Both the position numbers and the translations under genes were made by a program. Of a stretch of 64,000 bases of DNA, positions 19,647-27,550 are shown one piece after another. Each line of letters begins with the position of its first letter. The stretch's first letter is position 1. Source of the stretch: Corynebacterium sp. TAE3-ERU16 (GTDB lineage Bacteria > Actinomycetota > Actinomycetes > Mycobacteriales > Mycobacteriaceae); NCBI RefSeq assembly GCF_019209935.1, contig NZ_JAHUTN010000001.1:62001-126000 (forward strand), written 5' to 3'. The notes below the pieces were generated by a model. It was given only the letters and a program-made list of their open reading frames with translations. It searched no databases and had not been told where the DNA came from.

Positions 19647-21641
19647 TCACTGTGCCTGGAGGATGAGGCCCCCCTCCCGCGGCGGCGACAACGGTACGTT
19701 GTCGCGATTCAGCAACCACGCGGCGATGTCGTGGAAGAGCGGAGCGGCGGACTGCCCACCCTCTCCGTGGACACCCCGCTCCGGATCGTCCAGCATGAGC
19801 GCGATGACGAACCGGGGATCGTCCGCGGGCGCGATACCGGCGAAGGTGATCCAGTAGTCGGAGTTCGAGTAGCAGTTGCAGTCGGGGTTGACCTGCTGGG
19901 CGGTGCCCGTCTTGCCGGCGATCTGGTATCCCTCGATCGCCGCCTGCGGCCCCGTACCCTGCTGCACACCCGACGGATCCCGCTGGGTGACGGCCTGGAA
20001 CATGCCCCGGACGGTACGCGCGGTCTCCGGGCTGACGACCCGGATCCGCTCCGGTTCCGGCTGCTCGATGACCTCACCGTCGGGGGTGGTGACCGACCGG
20101 ATGATCCGCGGCTGGATCCGCTCGCCGTCGTTGGCCACGGCCTGGTAGACACCGGCCATCTGCAGCAGGGTCAGCGACATGCCCTGTCCGATCGGCAGAT
20201 TGGCGAACGTTCCGCCGGACCACTGCGACCGGTCGAGGAGCAGTCCAGGGGATTCCCCGGGTAGTTCGATGCCCGTGTACCGGCCGACGCCGAATCTGTC
20301 GAGCATCTCGGCGAACCGGTCCTGACCGACGCGGTCCGCCAGCATCAGGGTGCCGACGTTGGAGGACTTCCCGAAGACACCGGTGGTGGTGAATGGGACC
20401 ACTCCGTGCGGCCAGGCGTCCTTTACGGTCACCCCCGCCATGTCGATCGATCCGGGCACCTGGAGGACCTCGTCAGGGGTCGTCACACCGTCCTCTATCG
20501 CGGCGGAGGCGGTGATGATCTTCGCGACCGATCCGGGTTCGAACGGAGCCTGCACCGCGGGATTGCCGAAGAACCTGCCCTTTGACAGCTGTCGCTCGAT
20601 GTCACCGGTGGGATCGATCGTGTCCGTGTTGGCCATCGCCAGGACTTCACCGGTGGTCGAATCCAGGACCACGGCTGAGGCGGATTTCGCGAGGGAGTTC
20701 TGCTTGGCCTGTTCCAACTGCTGCTGCACGTAGGTCTGCAGGTCCAGATCGAGGGTCAGCTCTATGTCCGATCCGTGGACGACGGGCACCTGGTCCCGGA
20801 GGGTTCCCGGAATGATCTGACCGTTGGTGGACACATCCTCGGTCGACTTGCCGTTGATTCCGGACAGCACGCCGTCGGACGAGGCCTCCAGGCCGAACTG
20901 TCCCTCCCCGTCGATCGAGATCTTGCCGATCACGTTCTCCGCGATGGCTCCGTTGGGGTACTGCCTGATGTCCTGACGGTCCGCCGCGACACCCGGGAAA
21001 CGTTCCGCGATCTCGACCGCCACATCGGGATCGACGTTGCGGACGAGAACGGTGTAGGAGTTGTCGGCCTTCAGCTTCCGGAGGATCTCCTCGGGCTTGA
21101 CCTTCTGCGCGGACGCGCCCGATGCCCGGACCATCTGGGGAATGACGTTCGCCATCTCATCCAGTACATCCTCGACCGGCGGGAACTTCTCGATCTGTTC
21201 AGGATCGCCCGAATCGACGGCCATATCATGCCGTTCCTGGATCTCCCTGCGGAGAACGAGTGGAGCGACGGTCAGTGAACGTGCCTGCATGGTGTACGCG
21301 AGCTGCGCACCGTCCCGGTCGGTGACCGTGCCACGGCGCGCGAAGTCGGTGTACTCCCGGGTGCGCTGGTTCTGGGCCTGGGCCGCGAGCTCCGGTCCCC
21401 AGACGAGTTGGACGCAGGCCAGACGGAGAGTCAGCAGAACGACACCGACGATGACGAGCGTGCGGACGATCCGCATCCGGCGGTGCATCTGTTCCGGGTC
21501 GGTTGAAGGCGTCGGGGTGGAGCGGGTGGGCCCACCACCCGGAGGCGTGGACGCCGGTACCGCCGACCGGACGGATTCACCGGGCCGTGGGTTCCGGGGC
21601 ATCGGCCTGCGGTTCACCCTCCCACGGTCCCGGGGGGTCAC
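19647..21641 (-). CDS. ftsI: Septal class B penicillin-binding protein (FtsI/PbpB)
   Basis: A septal D,D-transpeptidase of 664 residues working with FtsW. A Pro/Arg-rich cytoplasmic tail (about 55 residues) precedes one transmembrane helix (MRIVRTLVIVGVVLLTLRLA). The PBP dimerisation domain follows, then the transpeptidase domain with its three catalytic motifs: SVAK (Ser 371, Lys 374), SSN (426-428) and KTG (577-579). There is no PASTA repeat. The GTG start at 21641 overlaps the ftsL stop as GTGA. The cytoplasmic tail is long, as in other actinobacteria, where it is an interaction site. Confidence 0.97.
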   Translation of the reverse strand: MTPRDRGRVNRRPMPRNPRPGESVRSAVPASTPPGGGPTRSTPTPSTDPEQMHRRMRIVRTLVIVGVVLLTLRLACVQLVWGPELAAQAQNQRTREYTDFARRGTVTDRDGAQLAYTMQARSLTVAPLVLRREIQERHDMAVDSGDPEQIEKFPPVEDVLDEMANVIPQMVRASGASAQKVKPEEILRKLKADNSYTVLVRNVDPDVAVEIAERFPGVAADRQDIRQYPNGAIAENVIGKISIDGEGQFGLEASSDGVLSGINGKSTEDVSTNGQIIPGTLRDQVPVVHGSDIELTLDLDLQTYVQQQLEQAKQNSLAKSASAVVLDSTTGEVLAMANTDTIDPTGDIERQLSKGRFFGNPAVQAPFEPGSVAKIITASAAIEDGVTTPDEVLQVPGSIDMAGVTVKDAWPHGVVPFTTTGVFGKSSNVGTLMLADRVGQDRFAEMLDRFGVGRYTGIELPGESPGLLLDRSQWSGGTFANLPIGQGMSLTLLQMAGVYQAVANDGERIQPRIIRSVTTPDGEVIEQPEPERIRVVSPETARTVRGMFQAVTQRDPSGVQQGTGPQAAIEGYQIAGKTGTAQQVNPDCNCYSNSDYWITFAGIAPADDPRFVIALMLDDPERGVHGEGGQSAAPLFHDIAAWLLNRDNVPLSPPREGGLILQAQ

Positions 21642-22483
21642 CTTCCGCTCCCGCCCGTCCGGTCGGAGCGGACATTGGGTGTGTAGGGCGCGATAGCGGG
21701 GACCTGACTGTTCGCCCCCACCACCGGTTCAGCCTGATCGGGTACCTGACCGGGCACCGGAATCCCGCCCTGCGGCAGGGGCTGGACCTGTTCCGCCACC
21801 GCGTCGGTCTCGGCCGGATCGCTGCTCGCCGGACGCGGGAGCACCCGCGAGCCGTTGACGTCGATGATCGGACGGACCGCTGCGGGATCCGCGGCGCGGA
21901 CCTCATCGACCGCGCCGTCAGGTCCGACGGAGAGCACACCCGGCTGGTCGGGGACGACCATGCCGAGCTCCGCTGCACGGCGGGCGATCTCGGCGGCCGA
22001 CCTCGCGGACTGACTGTCCCGGTTCAGCGTCTCCAGCTGGTTGCCCAGCATGCTGTCGGTCCGGGACAGCTCGTGGAGCCGGAACGTCTGCTGCGTGGTG
22101 ACCCCGGAGAGGTACATGGTGAGCATGACGCCGGTGAGAAGGGTGGCGACGAGGGCGGCCGCGAACCGGACCCGTACGGGATCTGCCTTGGGTGCGACGA
22201 TCCGACGTCCACGGACCGACACGACCTGTCGGGATCCGGGGGCCCGTTGGAACCGGCGCCGCTGCGGCGCCGGACGGGTGGGCGACTGTCTCGTCGGACG
22301 TGTACGCGGAGCGGGGTGGAGATCGACGATCGGAGCCCCGGACGTGGCGGTCCGTGTCGCTCCACGCCGGGAGCCCTCCGGCTGTCCCGGTGCGCGGACG
22401 GGTGCGGGACGGCGTGTGCGGACGTCCGGTGCGGCGGCGTAGCTCGGTTCGGGGGTCGCCCGGAGGCGTGCTGTGGTGCTCAT
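21638..22483 (-). CDS. ftsL: FtsL-like divisome protein
   Basis: A bitopic membrane protein of 281 residues between rsmH and ftsI, the place of ftsL. A long basic, Pro/Arg/Thr-rich cytoplasmic region of about 105 residues precedes one transmembrane helix ([21 protein letters not shown]). A short periplasmic leucine-zipper-like coiled coil follows ([24 protein letters not shown], pieces near residues 132-155) with [19 protein letters not shown], then a disordered Pro-rich tail. Sequence conservation in FtsL is low, so position and topology carry the call. The ATG overlaps the rsmH stop (ATGA) and the gene overlaps ftsI (GTGA), giving tight coupling. Confidence 0.88.
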   Translation of the reverse strand: MSTTARLRATPEPSYAAAPDVRTRRPAPVRAPGQPEGSRRGATRTATSGAPIVDLHPAPRTRPTRQSPTRPAPQRRRFQRAPGSRQVVSVRGRRIVAPKADPVRVRFAAALVATLLTGVMLTMYLSGVTTQQTFRLHELSRTDSMLGNQLETLNRDSQSARSAAEIARRAAELGMVVPDQPGVLSVGPDGAVDEVRAADPAAVRPIIDVNGSRVLPRPASSDPAETDAVAEQVQPLPQGGIPVPGQVPDQAEPVVGANSQVPAIAPYTPNVRSDRTGGSGR

Positions 22484-23490
22484 CGGGTTTCTCCGTTCGA
22501 CTGGGCTATCCGTTCCACGGCACGTACCCGCACCGGTGCAGCCCTGGGATTGTCTTCGATCTCGTTTTGCGGGGCTTTCTCGGCGCCCCGTGTCACCAAC
22601 CGGAACTCCGGGGCCGTTCCGGGTAGGTCAACCGGCAACCCCTTCGGCGTCCTCGACGTGGTGATCTCCGCGAGTGCCTTCTTGACGATGCGGTCCTCGA
22701 GTGACTGGTAGGCCATGAATACCGCCCGCCCACCGACACGCAGTTTTCCGGTGATGGCAGGCACCATCGCGGCGACCGAGTCGAGCTCACCGTTGACTTC
22801 AACGCGCAGGGCCTGGAAGGTTCTCTTGGCCGGATGCCCCCCTGTGCGCCGGGCCGCGGCCGGAATGGTGGAGTAGAGCAGTTCCACCAGCCGCCCGGAG
22901 GTCGTGAAGGGTTCCTTCTCCCGCTCACGGAGAACCGCGGAGGCGATCTTCCCGGCGAAGCGCTCGTCACCGTAGGTCTTCAGCACGTGCGCGAGCTCAC
23001 CGTGTCCGTAGGTGTTGAGAATGTCCGCGGCCGTGATACCCGTGGTCGGGTCCATCCGCATGTCGAGCGGCGCATCCTGCGAGTAGGCGAAACCCCGCTC
23101 CGCCTGATCCAGCTGCATGGAGGAGACACCGAGGTCGAACAGGGCGCCCGAGACGCCGTGTTCCCTGACGATTGAGCAGGGCGCACTGTCGTCGGTCCCG
23201 ACGGCGGAGACGAATCGGTCGAACCGCGTGTGGAGACCGCGGAAACGGTCCCCGAAGGGTTTCAGTCGCTCACTCGCCTGCTCCAGGGCCAGCGGGTCCC
23301 GGTCGAGTCCGATGACCCGCACCCGGGGAAAGACCGTCAGGAGGTACTCGCTGTGCCCGCCGGCACCGAGCGTTCCGTCGATGATCACCGCATCGTCTCC
23401 GGCGCCGGTGACGGCCGGACGGAGTAGTTCCGCGACCCGTTCCCGCAGGACGGGGACGTGGCCGTGGGTGCCGTTTCCGGTCATCGTCAT
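22480..23490 (-). CDS. rsmH: 16S rRNA (cytosine(1402)-N(4))-methyltransferase
   Basis: RsmH (MraW) methylates C1402 in the ribosomal P site using S-adenosylmethionine. The 336-residue protein has the SAM loop [16 protein letters not shown] near residue 38, the family opening [13 protein letters not shown], and [29 protein letters not shown] sequence around residue 125. The [18 protein letters not shown] segment is also characteristic. The first of two closely spaced ATGs (23490) has AGGAGGGG directly upstream; the second (23484) has better spacing, so either may be used. It follows mraZ after 197 bp and is coupled to ftsL. Confidence 0.97.
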   Translation of the reverse strand: MTMTGNGTHGHVPVLRERVAELLRPAVTGAGDDAVIIDGTLGAGGHSEYLLTVFPRVRVIGLDRDPLALEQASERLKPFGDRFRGLHTRFDRFVSAVGTDDSAPCSIVREHGVSGALFDLGVSSMQLDQAERGFAYSQDAPLDMRMDPTTGITAADILNTYGHGELAHVLKTYGDERFAGKIASAVLREREKEPFTTSGRLVELLYSTIPAAARRTGGHPAKRTFQALRVEVNGELDSVAAMVPAITGKLRVGGRAVFMAYQSLEDRIVKKALAEITTSRTPKGLPVDLPGTAPEFRLVTRGAEKAPQNEIEDNPRAAPVRVRAVERIAQSNGETR

Positions 23491-23687
23491 CGCCCCTCCT
23501 GTCCTGGTCGATCGTGCAGGGCTCCGTGCCCGGGAATTGCTGTCGTTGTCTTCGAGGGGGTGAATACAGGGCCCTGTCCGGGGCGCCTATCTGATGTCGG
23601 GGAAGTACACCAGAGCGACACTCCGGACAGAGTCCGTGCACGCACTCCACTCGATTCAGTTGTGGTGTCCACGACCCGTACCCACGG

Positions 23688-24119
23688 TCAGAGAAGACCG
23701 CTGAGATCCGGGTCGGCGGCAGACGAGAACATCTCCTCGGTCTGCTTCTGGTACTCGTCCCAGGACTCGGCGTCCCAGATCTCGAGGGACTCGACCGCGC
23801 CGATGACCACACACTCCCTGGTTAGCCCCGCGTATTCGCGGTGCGCCGGAGAAAGCGTGATCCGGCCGTGACCGTCAGGCCGCTGCTCGACCGCGCTGGC
23901 TGCGAGGTTGCGGATGAAGGCACGGGCCCTCGGGTTGGTGCGCGAGATCTCGGCGGCACGACGGGTGCGCGCCTCGAACTCCTCCTTGGGGAACACCGCC
24001 AGAGAGTGGTCCTGCCCCATGGAAACGACGAGACCTCCGGCCAGTTCCTCACGGAACTTCGCCGGAAGGGTCAACCTCCCCTTGTCATCGAGCTTCGGCG
24101 TATAGGTGCCGAGGAACAT
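23688..24119 (-). CDS. mraZ: MraZ transcriptional regulator of the dcw cluster
   Basis: MraZ has two AbrB-like swapped-hairpin domains and forms a ring that binds repeated TGGGN boxes upstream of its own operon. The 143-residue product shows the first domain [24 protein letters not shown] and the second [18 protein letters not shown], each with the conserved D-x-K/H-GR-(L/I)-TL pattern. The ATG at 24119 has AAAGGCGG upstream; an N-terminal extension in the same frame lacks similarity and was dropped. Four 10-bp-spaced boxes lie 90-130 bp upstream, so autoregulation is expected. Confidence 0.97.
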   Translation of the reverse strand: MFLGTYTPKLDDKGRLTLPAKFREELAGGLVVSMGQDHSLAVFPKEEFEARTRRAAEISRTNPRARAFIRNLAASAVEQRPDGHGRITLSPAHREYAGLTRECVVIGAVESLEIWDAESWDEYQKQTEEMFSSAADPDLSGLL

Positions 24120-24184
24120 GATCGGCACCGCCTTTCGCCCGCGTGTCACTGAAGGGAGATCAATCCGTCTCGGGTGGTCCAACC

Positions 24185-24198
24185 GGGACACGTGTCCC
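24185..24198. repeat. 14-bp perfect palindrome in the mraZ leader
   Basis: GGGACACGTGTCCC is a perfect palindrome centred 72 bp upstream of the mraZ start and directly downstream of the MraZ repeats. Its symmetry without a loop suggests a dimeric protein site rather than an RNA hairpin. The binding protein is unknown. Confidence 0.6.
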
Positions 24199-24204
24199 CG
24201 GATC

Positions 24205-24246
24205 TCCCACCACCAAGCACCACACTACCCCACTTTCTCCCACCCA
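24205..24246 (-). promoter_or_regulatory. MraZ-binding repeat array upstream of mraZ
   Basis: On the minus strand TGGGA, TGGGG, TGGTG and TGGTG begin at 24242, 24232, 24222 and 24212, that is at exact 10-bp intervals with 5-nt spacers. This is the established arrangement of MraZ boxes. Further partial TGGG copies flank the run on both sides. The array is in the same orientation as mraZ. Confidence 0.8.
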
Positions 24247-24472
24247 CAACACCTCACGACCCGAATTCCCCCGCCCGGAGAGCGATAAAACCGGTTTGAA
24301 CAGGTCGTTTGCGCGAATTTTCGAGGTGGGGGACATTCACCAATCCACCCCATCAACTACCCCGGAAATGGCAGATCGACACTCCCGCCCCTCGAACCAC
24401 AACAGCTACACAATTCACAGACACGGTTTTGACCTGCACTTATGCCGACATCTCCACCACAGCCCCCGACGG
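24247..24472. other. Gene-free stretch between two MraZ-type arrays
   Basis: No credible coding frame on either strand. It is locally less GC-rich, with AT patches such as GCGCGAATTTTCGAGG and a TTTTAT-like -10 candidate on the minus strand near 24288. Transcription of the division cluster probably begins here. Confidence 0.5.
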
Positions 24473-24512
24473 TGGGGAAAAGTGGGGAAAGATGGTGGGA
24501 GAAAGTGGGGGA
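24473..24512 (+). promoter_or_regulatory. Second, inverted MraZ-type TGGGN array
   Basis: On the plus strand TGGGG boxes begin at 24473 and 24483, TGGTG at 24493, and TGGGA/TGGGG at 24496 and 24506. Spacings are 10 bp within pairs, with a 13-bp step between pairs. It lies about 230 bp upstream of the first array and points the opposite way. No gene starts downstream on the plus strand. Confidence 0.6.
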
Positions 24513-24559
24513 CACCGGGAGGCACTGTGGACGGGTCGCCGAAGCACCCCGGACAGACA

Positions 24560-24599
24560 AGGAAGGGCCCCACCGGCTGCCGCCGGTGGGGCCCTTCCT
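24560..24599 (-). terminator. Terminator hairpin after the DUF3040 gene
   Basis: A perfect 18-bp GC-rich stem with a 4-nt loop (arms 24560-24577 and 24582-24599) lies 35 bp past the DUF3040 stop, followed on the minus strand by TTGTCTGTCC. It isolates the mraZ promoter region from upstream transcription. Confidence 0.8.
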
Positions 24600-24634
24600 C
24601 AGCTATCAGTCCGGGATCCCGCCCCCTGGTCCCC

Positions 24635-25036
24635 CTAATCCTCGAAGCGTCTGCGGAACCGTTCCTCCATGGCGGATCCGAGACCGGAACCACCGGATCC
24701 CCCCGGACGCATCCGGCGCGATGACCCCCCGGTTCGGCCGAGATCCAGTTCGCCCGAACCGTCACCGCCGTTGAGCATCCAGACCCCGGCCCCGAACATG
24801 ACGAGGAAACCGAGCACGCTCAGCGCGACGAACCAGAGGCTCTGCAGGCTGAAGGCGACTCCCCCGATGAGAAGAAGCAGGCCCACCGCGCCGATGGCCA
24901 TACCCCGTAGGGAGACGGTGGGACGGCGGGGTTCGCCGGAGACACCAGCGCCGAGCCCCGCCCCGAACTTGGGGTCCGCCATAAGAGACTCTTCGATCTC
25001 TCGGAACATCCTCTGTTCCTGCTCAGAAAGCGACAT
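24635..25036 (-). CDS. DUF3040 membrane protein
   Basis: A 133-residue actinobacterial protein of the DUF3040 family, found next to mraZ in many relatives. It starts MSLSEQEQRMFREIEESLMADPKF, the family hallmark: an amphipathic N-terminal helix. Two adjacent hydrophobic helices follow (residues about 44-63 and 66-89), and a Gly/Ser/Arg-rich cytoplasmic tail ends ERFRRRFED. GGGAGGATC precedes the ATG. Function is unknown; the conserved position beside the division cluster suggests, but does not prove, an envelope role. The strong terminator downstream shows it is transcribed separately from mraZ. Confidence 0.9.
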   Translation of the reverse strand: MSLSEQEQRMFREIEESLMADPKFGAGLGAGVSGEPRRPTVSLRGMAIGAVGLLLLIGGVAFSLQSLWFVALSVLGFLVMFGAGVWMLNGGDGSGELDLGRTGGSSRRMRPGGSGGSGLGSAMEERFRRRFED

Positions 25037-25181
25037 GGTGATCCTCCCGGGATGTGGCGCCAGACTTCTGTGTCGTGCTGTCATCAACAACAACGTCCAG
25101 ATTATCCGGAAAGTTCCCGCTGTGTCGCCGCCGTGGGCCGATCTTTCCGCGCTCCCCCCACGGGACCGGACCACACCGCCG

Positions 25182-25604
25182 TCAGGCCGCCGAAGGCAGG
25201 ATCCCCTCCCGACGTTCCGCGGCATCGATGAACCGGTCCACATCGTTCAGGAAGGTCTCGACGCTGTCCGCGTCCGGACATCCCCCCGCACACATCGCAC
25301 GGTCCCGCAGACACGAGTAGCCGGACATCCGGGCCGCCCACCGTGCACCGTCGGCGTCGAGCAGAGCGAGTTGATCCCAGGCACTGGTGGGCAGGCGACG
25401 CCTACGGGAGACCGGGCTCCCGGCGACCAGAGCCCCGGCCGTCCGCAGGGCCGCCCGGTACCCCTCCTCCACCGCCGCATCGTGGGCTCCCGAAGCCTGC
25501 AGGGCACGCGCCTCCGCGAGCAGGACCACCGCACGACGGAGGTACTCGGCCCGACGTCCACCAACCCGGTTGAACCGCGTGGTCGCGGAAATGACGTTCG
25601 ACAT
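25182..25604 (-). CDS. SAV_6107-type HEPN-domain protein, probably SOS-controlled
   Basis: A 140-residue, mostly helical protein with MSNVISATTRFNRVGGRRAEYL at its start, then helices with LAEARALQASGAHDAAVEEGYRAAL that resemble the SAV_6107-family HEPN fold. A cysteine cluster CLRDRAMCAGGC lies near residue 105. HEPN proteins are often RNases or nucleotide-binding partners, but the classic R-x4-6-H motif is not evident here. I chose the ATG at 25604 with GGAAGG upstream; the frame extends further but without support. A 40-nt palindrome with a LexA-type core sits 100 bp upstream. I recall the C. glutamicum counterpart being listed among LexA targets, which needs checking. Confidence 0.75.
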   Translation of the reverse strand: MSNVISATTRFNRVGGRRAEYLRRAVVLLAEARALQASGAHDAAVEEGYRAALRTAGALVAGSPVSRRRRLPTSAWDQLALLDADGARWAARMSGYSCLRDRAMCAGGCPDADSVETFLNDVDRFIDAAERREGILPSAA

Positions 25605-25704
25605 GATCCGATCACCTTCCTCGTGCTCCGCGTCCCGGTTCCGGAACGCCGGCGGCAGCCGCCCTTCAACTACTTCCGCACGATAGAGAACCCGGAGGAC
25701 ACGA

Positions 25705-25744
25705 CCCATCCGGCTTTAGAACACTTGTTCTAAAGCCGGATGGG
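25705..25744. promoter_or_regulatory. 40-nt palindrome containing a LexA (SOS) box core
   Basis: Two perfect 19-nt arms (25705-25723 and 25726-25744) flank a central CT. The centre reads TAGAACACTTGTTCTA, which contains the GAAC-N4-GTTC core of actinobacterial/Gram-positive LexA boxes. The outer arms (CCCATCCGGC and complement) extend well beyond a normal SOS box. It lies between the divergent HEPN-like and GNAT genes and could serve both. Confidence 0.7.
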
Positions 25745-25866
25745 CTGACGGTATCCCCTCCCGCCGCCGTTCGAGCGTGCCCGGACCGGACGGCACCCCG
25801 TGGAAGCACCGACAACCCACCCCGGGTCGTACACCGAACCGGCCGACCTGTGGTTCGATGGATCAT

Positions 25867-26472
25867 GTGAGTACCGTCATCCGAGCCATGACCCCCCTGG
25901 AGTTCGTGAACCACTGCCCCGAGCTGGTCGACCTGTACTGGGCCGCGATGGACCTCGACGCCAGGGGCCTCGGCGGCCATTCGCGCCAGAGCCGCGTGCG
26001 GCACTGGCGGAGCCTGGTGCACAACCCGGGGTTCCGCGCCATCTGCGCGGTCACCGACGGCAGGATCACCGGCATCGCCTACGGCATGGACGGCGAGCTC
26101 CGCAGAAACTGGACCAGGGCGATCGCCGACGGGCTCGCCAGGTCCGGCGGACGGGACCCACGGTGGCCGGAGATCCTCTCCGACTATTTCGAGATCAGTG
26201 AGCTCCACGTCCTCCCCGGAATGCAGGGCAGGGGAACCGGAAGGAAACTACTGACGATGCTGCTCGACGGCGTGCCCCAGCGCTGGGCCCTGCTGTCCAC
26301 CCCGGAGGTACCCGACGAAGCCAACCGCGCCTTCAGCCTCTACCGCACGCTGGGCTTCACCGACGTGATCAGGTACTTCACGTTCTTCTCGGACCCGCGG
26401 CTCTTCGCGGTCCTCGCCGCAGAGCTACCCATCCGCGATCGAGCGACCGTCAACCGACCGAAAGGGAGCTAG
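25867..26472 (+). CDS. GNAT-family N-acetyltransferase
   Basis: A 201-residue acetyltransferase-fold protein that should use acetyl-CoA on an unknown amine. It begins STVIRAMTPLEFVNHCPELVDLY. The core strand and acetyl-CoA loop are in FEISELHVLPGMQGRGTGRKLLTMLLD, where QGRGTGRKL is the Q/R-x-x-G-x-G/A motif, followed by TPEVPDEANRAFSLYRTLGFTDVIRYF, the usual C-terminal half. I chose GTG 25867; an ATG three codons earlier (25858) is equally possible. No good ribosome site is present. Its last 23 bp overlap the end of metF on the opposite strand. Confidence 0.85.
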   Translation: MSTVIRAMTPLEFVNHCPELVDLYWAAMDLDARGLGGHSRQSRVRHWRSLVHNPGFRAICAVTDGRITGIAYGMDGELRRNWTRAIADGLARSGGRDPRWPEILSDYFEISELHVLPGMQGRGTGRKLLTMLLDGVPQRWALLSTPEVPDEANRAFSLYRTLGFTDVIRYFTFFSDPRLFAVLAAELPIRDRATVNRPKGS

Positions 26473-27433
26473 TCGACGCCGGGGTCCATTCGGGGGCCAT
26501 TCCCAGGTTGTGCAGGACCTCCTGCGTCGCCCGGGCGTTGTTTAGCGTCATGAAGTGCAGGTCCGGCGCCCCCTCCGCGATGAGACGTTCCGCCATGTTC
26601 GTGGTCCACTCGATCCCCACCTCGCGCACGGCCTCGGCGTTGGCCTTCTCGTCCCCGTCCGCGGCCTTCACCATCCGCCGCTCGAGCTCCTTCGGCAACT
26701 GCGCGCTGGACAGCTCGATCTGCCGCCGCAGTGACCGCAGCGAGGTGATCGGCATCAGCCCCGGGATCACGGGCTTGGCACCCTGTTCCGGATCGGCGGC
26801 GACCAGCCGGTCACGGAGGCGTAGGTAGTGGTCGCAGTCGAGGAACATCTGGGTGATCGAGTATTCGGCGCCGGCCCGCAGCTTGTTCAGGGTGTGGAGG
26901 GTGTCCGACTCCTCGGACACCGCACGGTAGTGGCGCTCGGGGAAGGACGCGACACCGATCTGGAAGTGCCTGGTCTCCGGGAGAGCACGCGTCATCTCGA
27001 TGAGGTCGATGGCGTAGGTGAGACCTCCCGGGGTGGGCTTCCACTCCCCCGTCGGATTCCCGGGCGGATCCCCCCGCAGTGCGAGAAGGTTGGTCAGCCC
27101 GACCCCCGCATACGTCCAGAGGATGTCCTCCAGTTCCTCCACCGTGTGGTTGACCAGGGTCAGGTGGACCAGTGTCGGGAGCGGGCGGCGCGCCAGCTGC
27201 CGGGCGATCCGGCTGGTCCGCGAGCGGGTGGATCCACCCGCGCCGTAGGTGACCGAGACGAAGGCGGCCCCGAGCGTGTCGAAGGTCTCCACCGCGTGCC
27301 ACATGCGCTGCTCCGCGGCGTCATCGCGGGGCGGCATGAACTCAACCGAGAACGGGATACGTCCCGAGGTCGAGCGGGCGATCGCTTCGGTGACCGAGGT
27401 CTGGTTGACGGCAGGTGTATGTGAGGAAGACAT
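26450..27433 (-). CDS. metF: 5,10-methylenetetrahydrofolate reductase
   Basis: MetF makes 5-methyltetrahydrofolate, the methyl donor for methionine synthase, using FAD. The 327-residue TIM-barrel protein shows SGRIPFSVEFMPPRD (catalytic Glu in SVEF), FVSVTYGAGGSTRSRT, NLLALRGDPPG and EYSITQMFLDCDHYLR, all family signatures. The C-terminal segment HFMTLNNARATQEVLHNLG is also typical. The ATG at 27433 lacks a clear ribosome site. The upstream region shared with idsA carries a TAGACCG inverted repeat resembling McbR operators, which fits control with metE by methionine metabolism. Confidence 0.97.
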   Translation of the reverse strand: MSSSHTPAVNQTSVTEAIARSTSGRIPFSVEFMPPRDDAAEQRMWHAVETFDTLGAAFVSVTYGAGGSTRSRTSRIARQLARRPLPTLVHLTLVNHTVEELEDILWTYAGVGLTNLLALRGDPPGNPTGEWKPTPGGLTYAIDLIEMTRALPETRHFQIGVASFPERHYRAVSEESDTLHTLNKLRAGAEYSITQMFLDCDHYLRLRDRLVAADPEQGAKPVIPGLMPITSLRSLRRQIELSSAQLPKELERRMVKAADGDEKANAEAVREVGIEWTTNMAERLIAEGAPDLHFMTLNNARATQEVLHNLGMAPEWTPASTSSLSVG

Positions 27434-27488
27434 CTCTGGGTATCTTGTTGGTGTGACAGGAACGGTTGCCCAACGAACCTACCTCGAA

Positions 27489-27518
27489 ATAGACCGCTCT
27501 GTTCACAGCACGGTCTAT
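27489..27518. promoter_or_regulatory. Inverted repeat resembling McbR half-sites between metF and idsA
   Basis: ATAGACCG (27489-27496) and CGGTCTAT (27511-27518) form a perfect 8-bp inverted repeat. The left arm also begins a degenerate 16-bp McbR-like box, TAGAC-CGCTCT-GTTCA. The known corynebacterial McbR operator is TAGAC-N6-GTCTA. It overlaps the likely metF promoter region. Confidence 0.5.
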
Positions 27519-27550
27519 CATCCCCCCTCAGAAACCCCCCGAGGATAAGC

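Noticed and set aside
25705..25744. Treating the 40-nt palindrome simply as a transcription terminator
   Set aside because: It lies between divergent gene starts, not after any gene end, and its core matches a LexA box.
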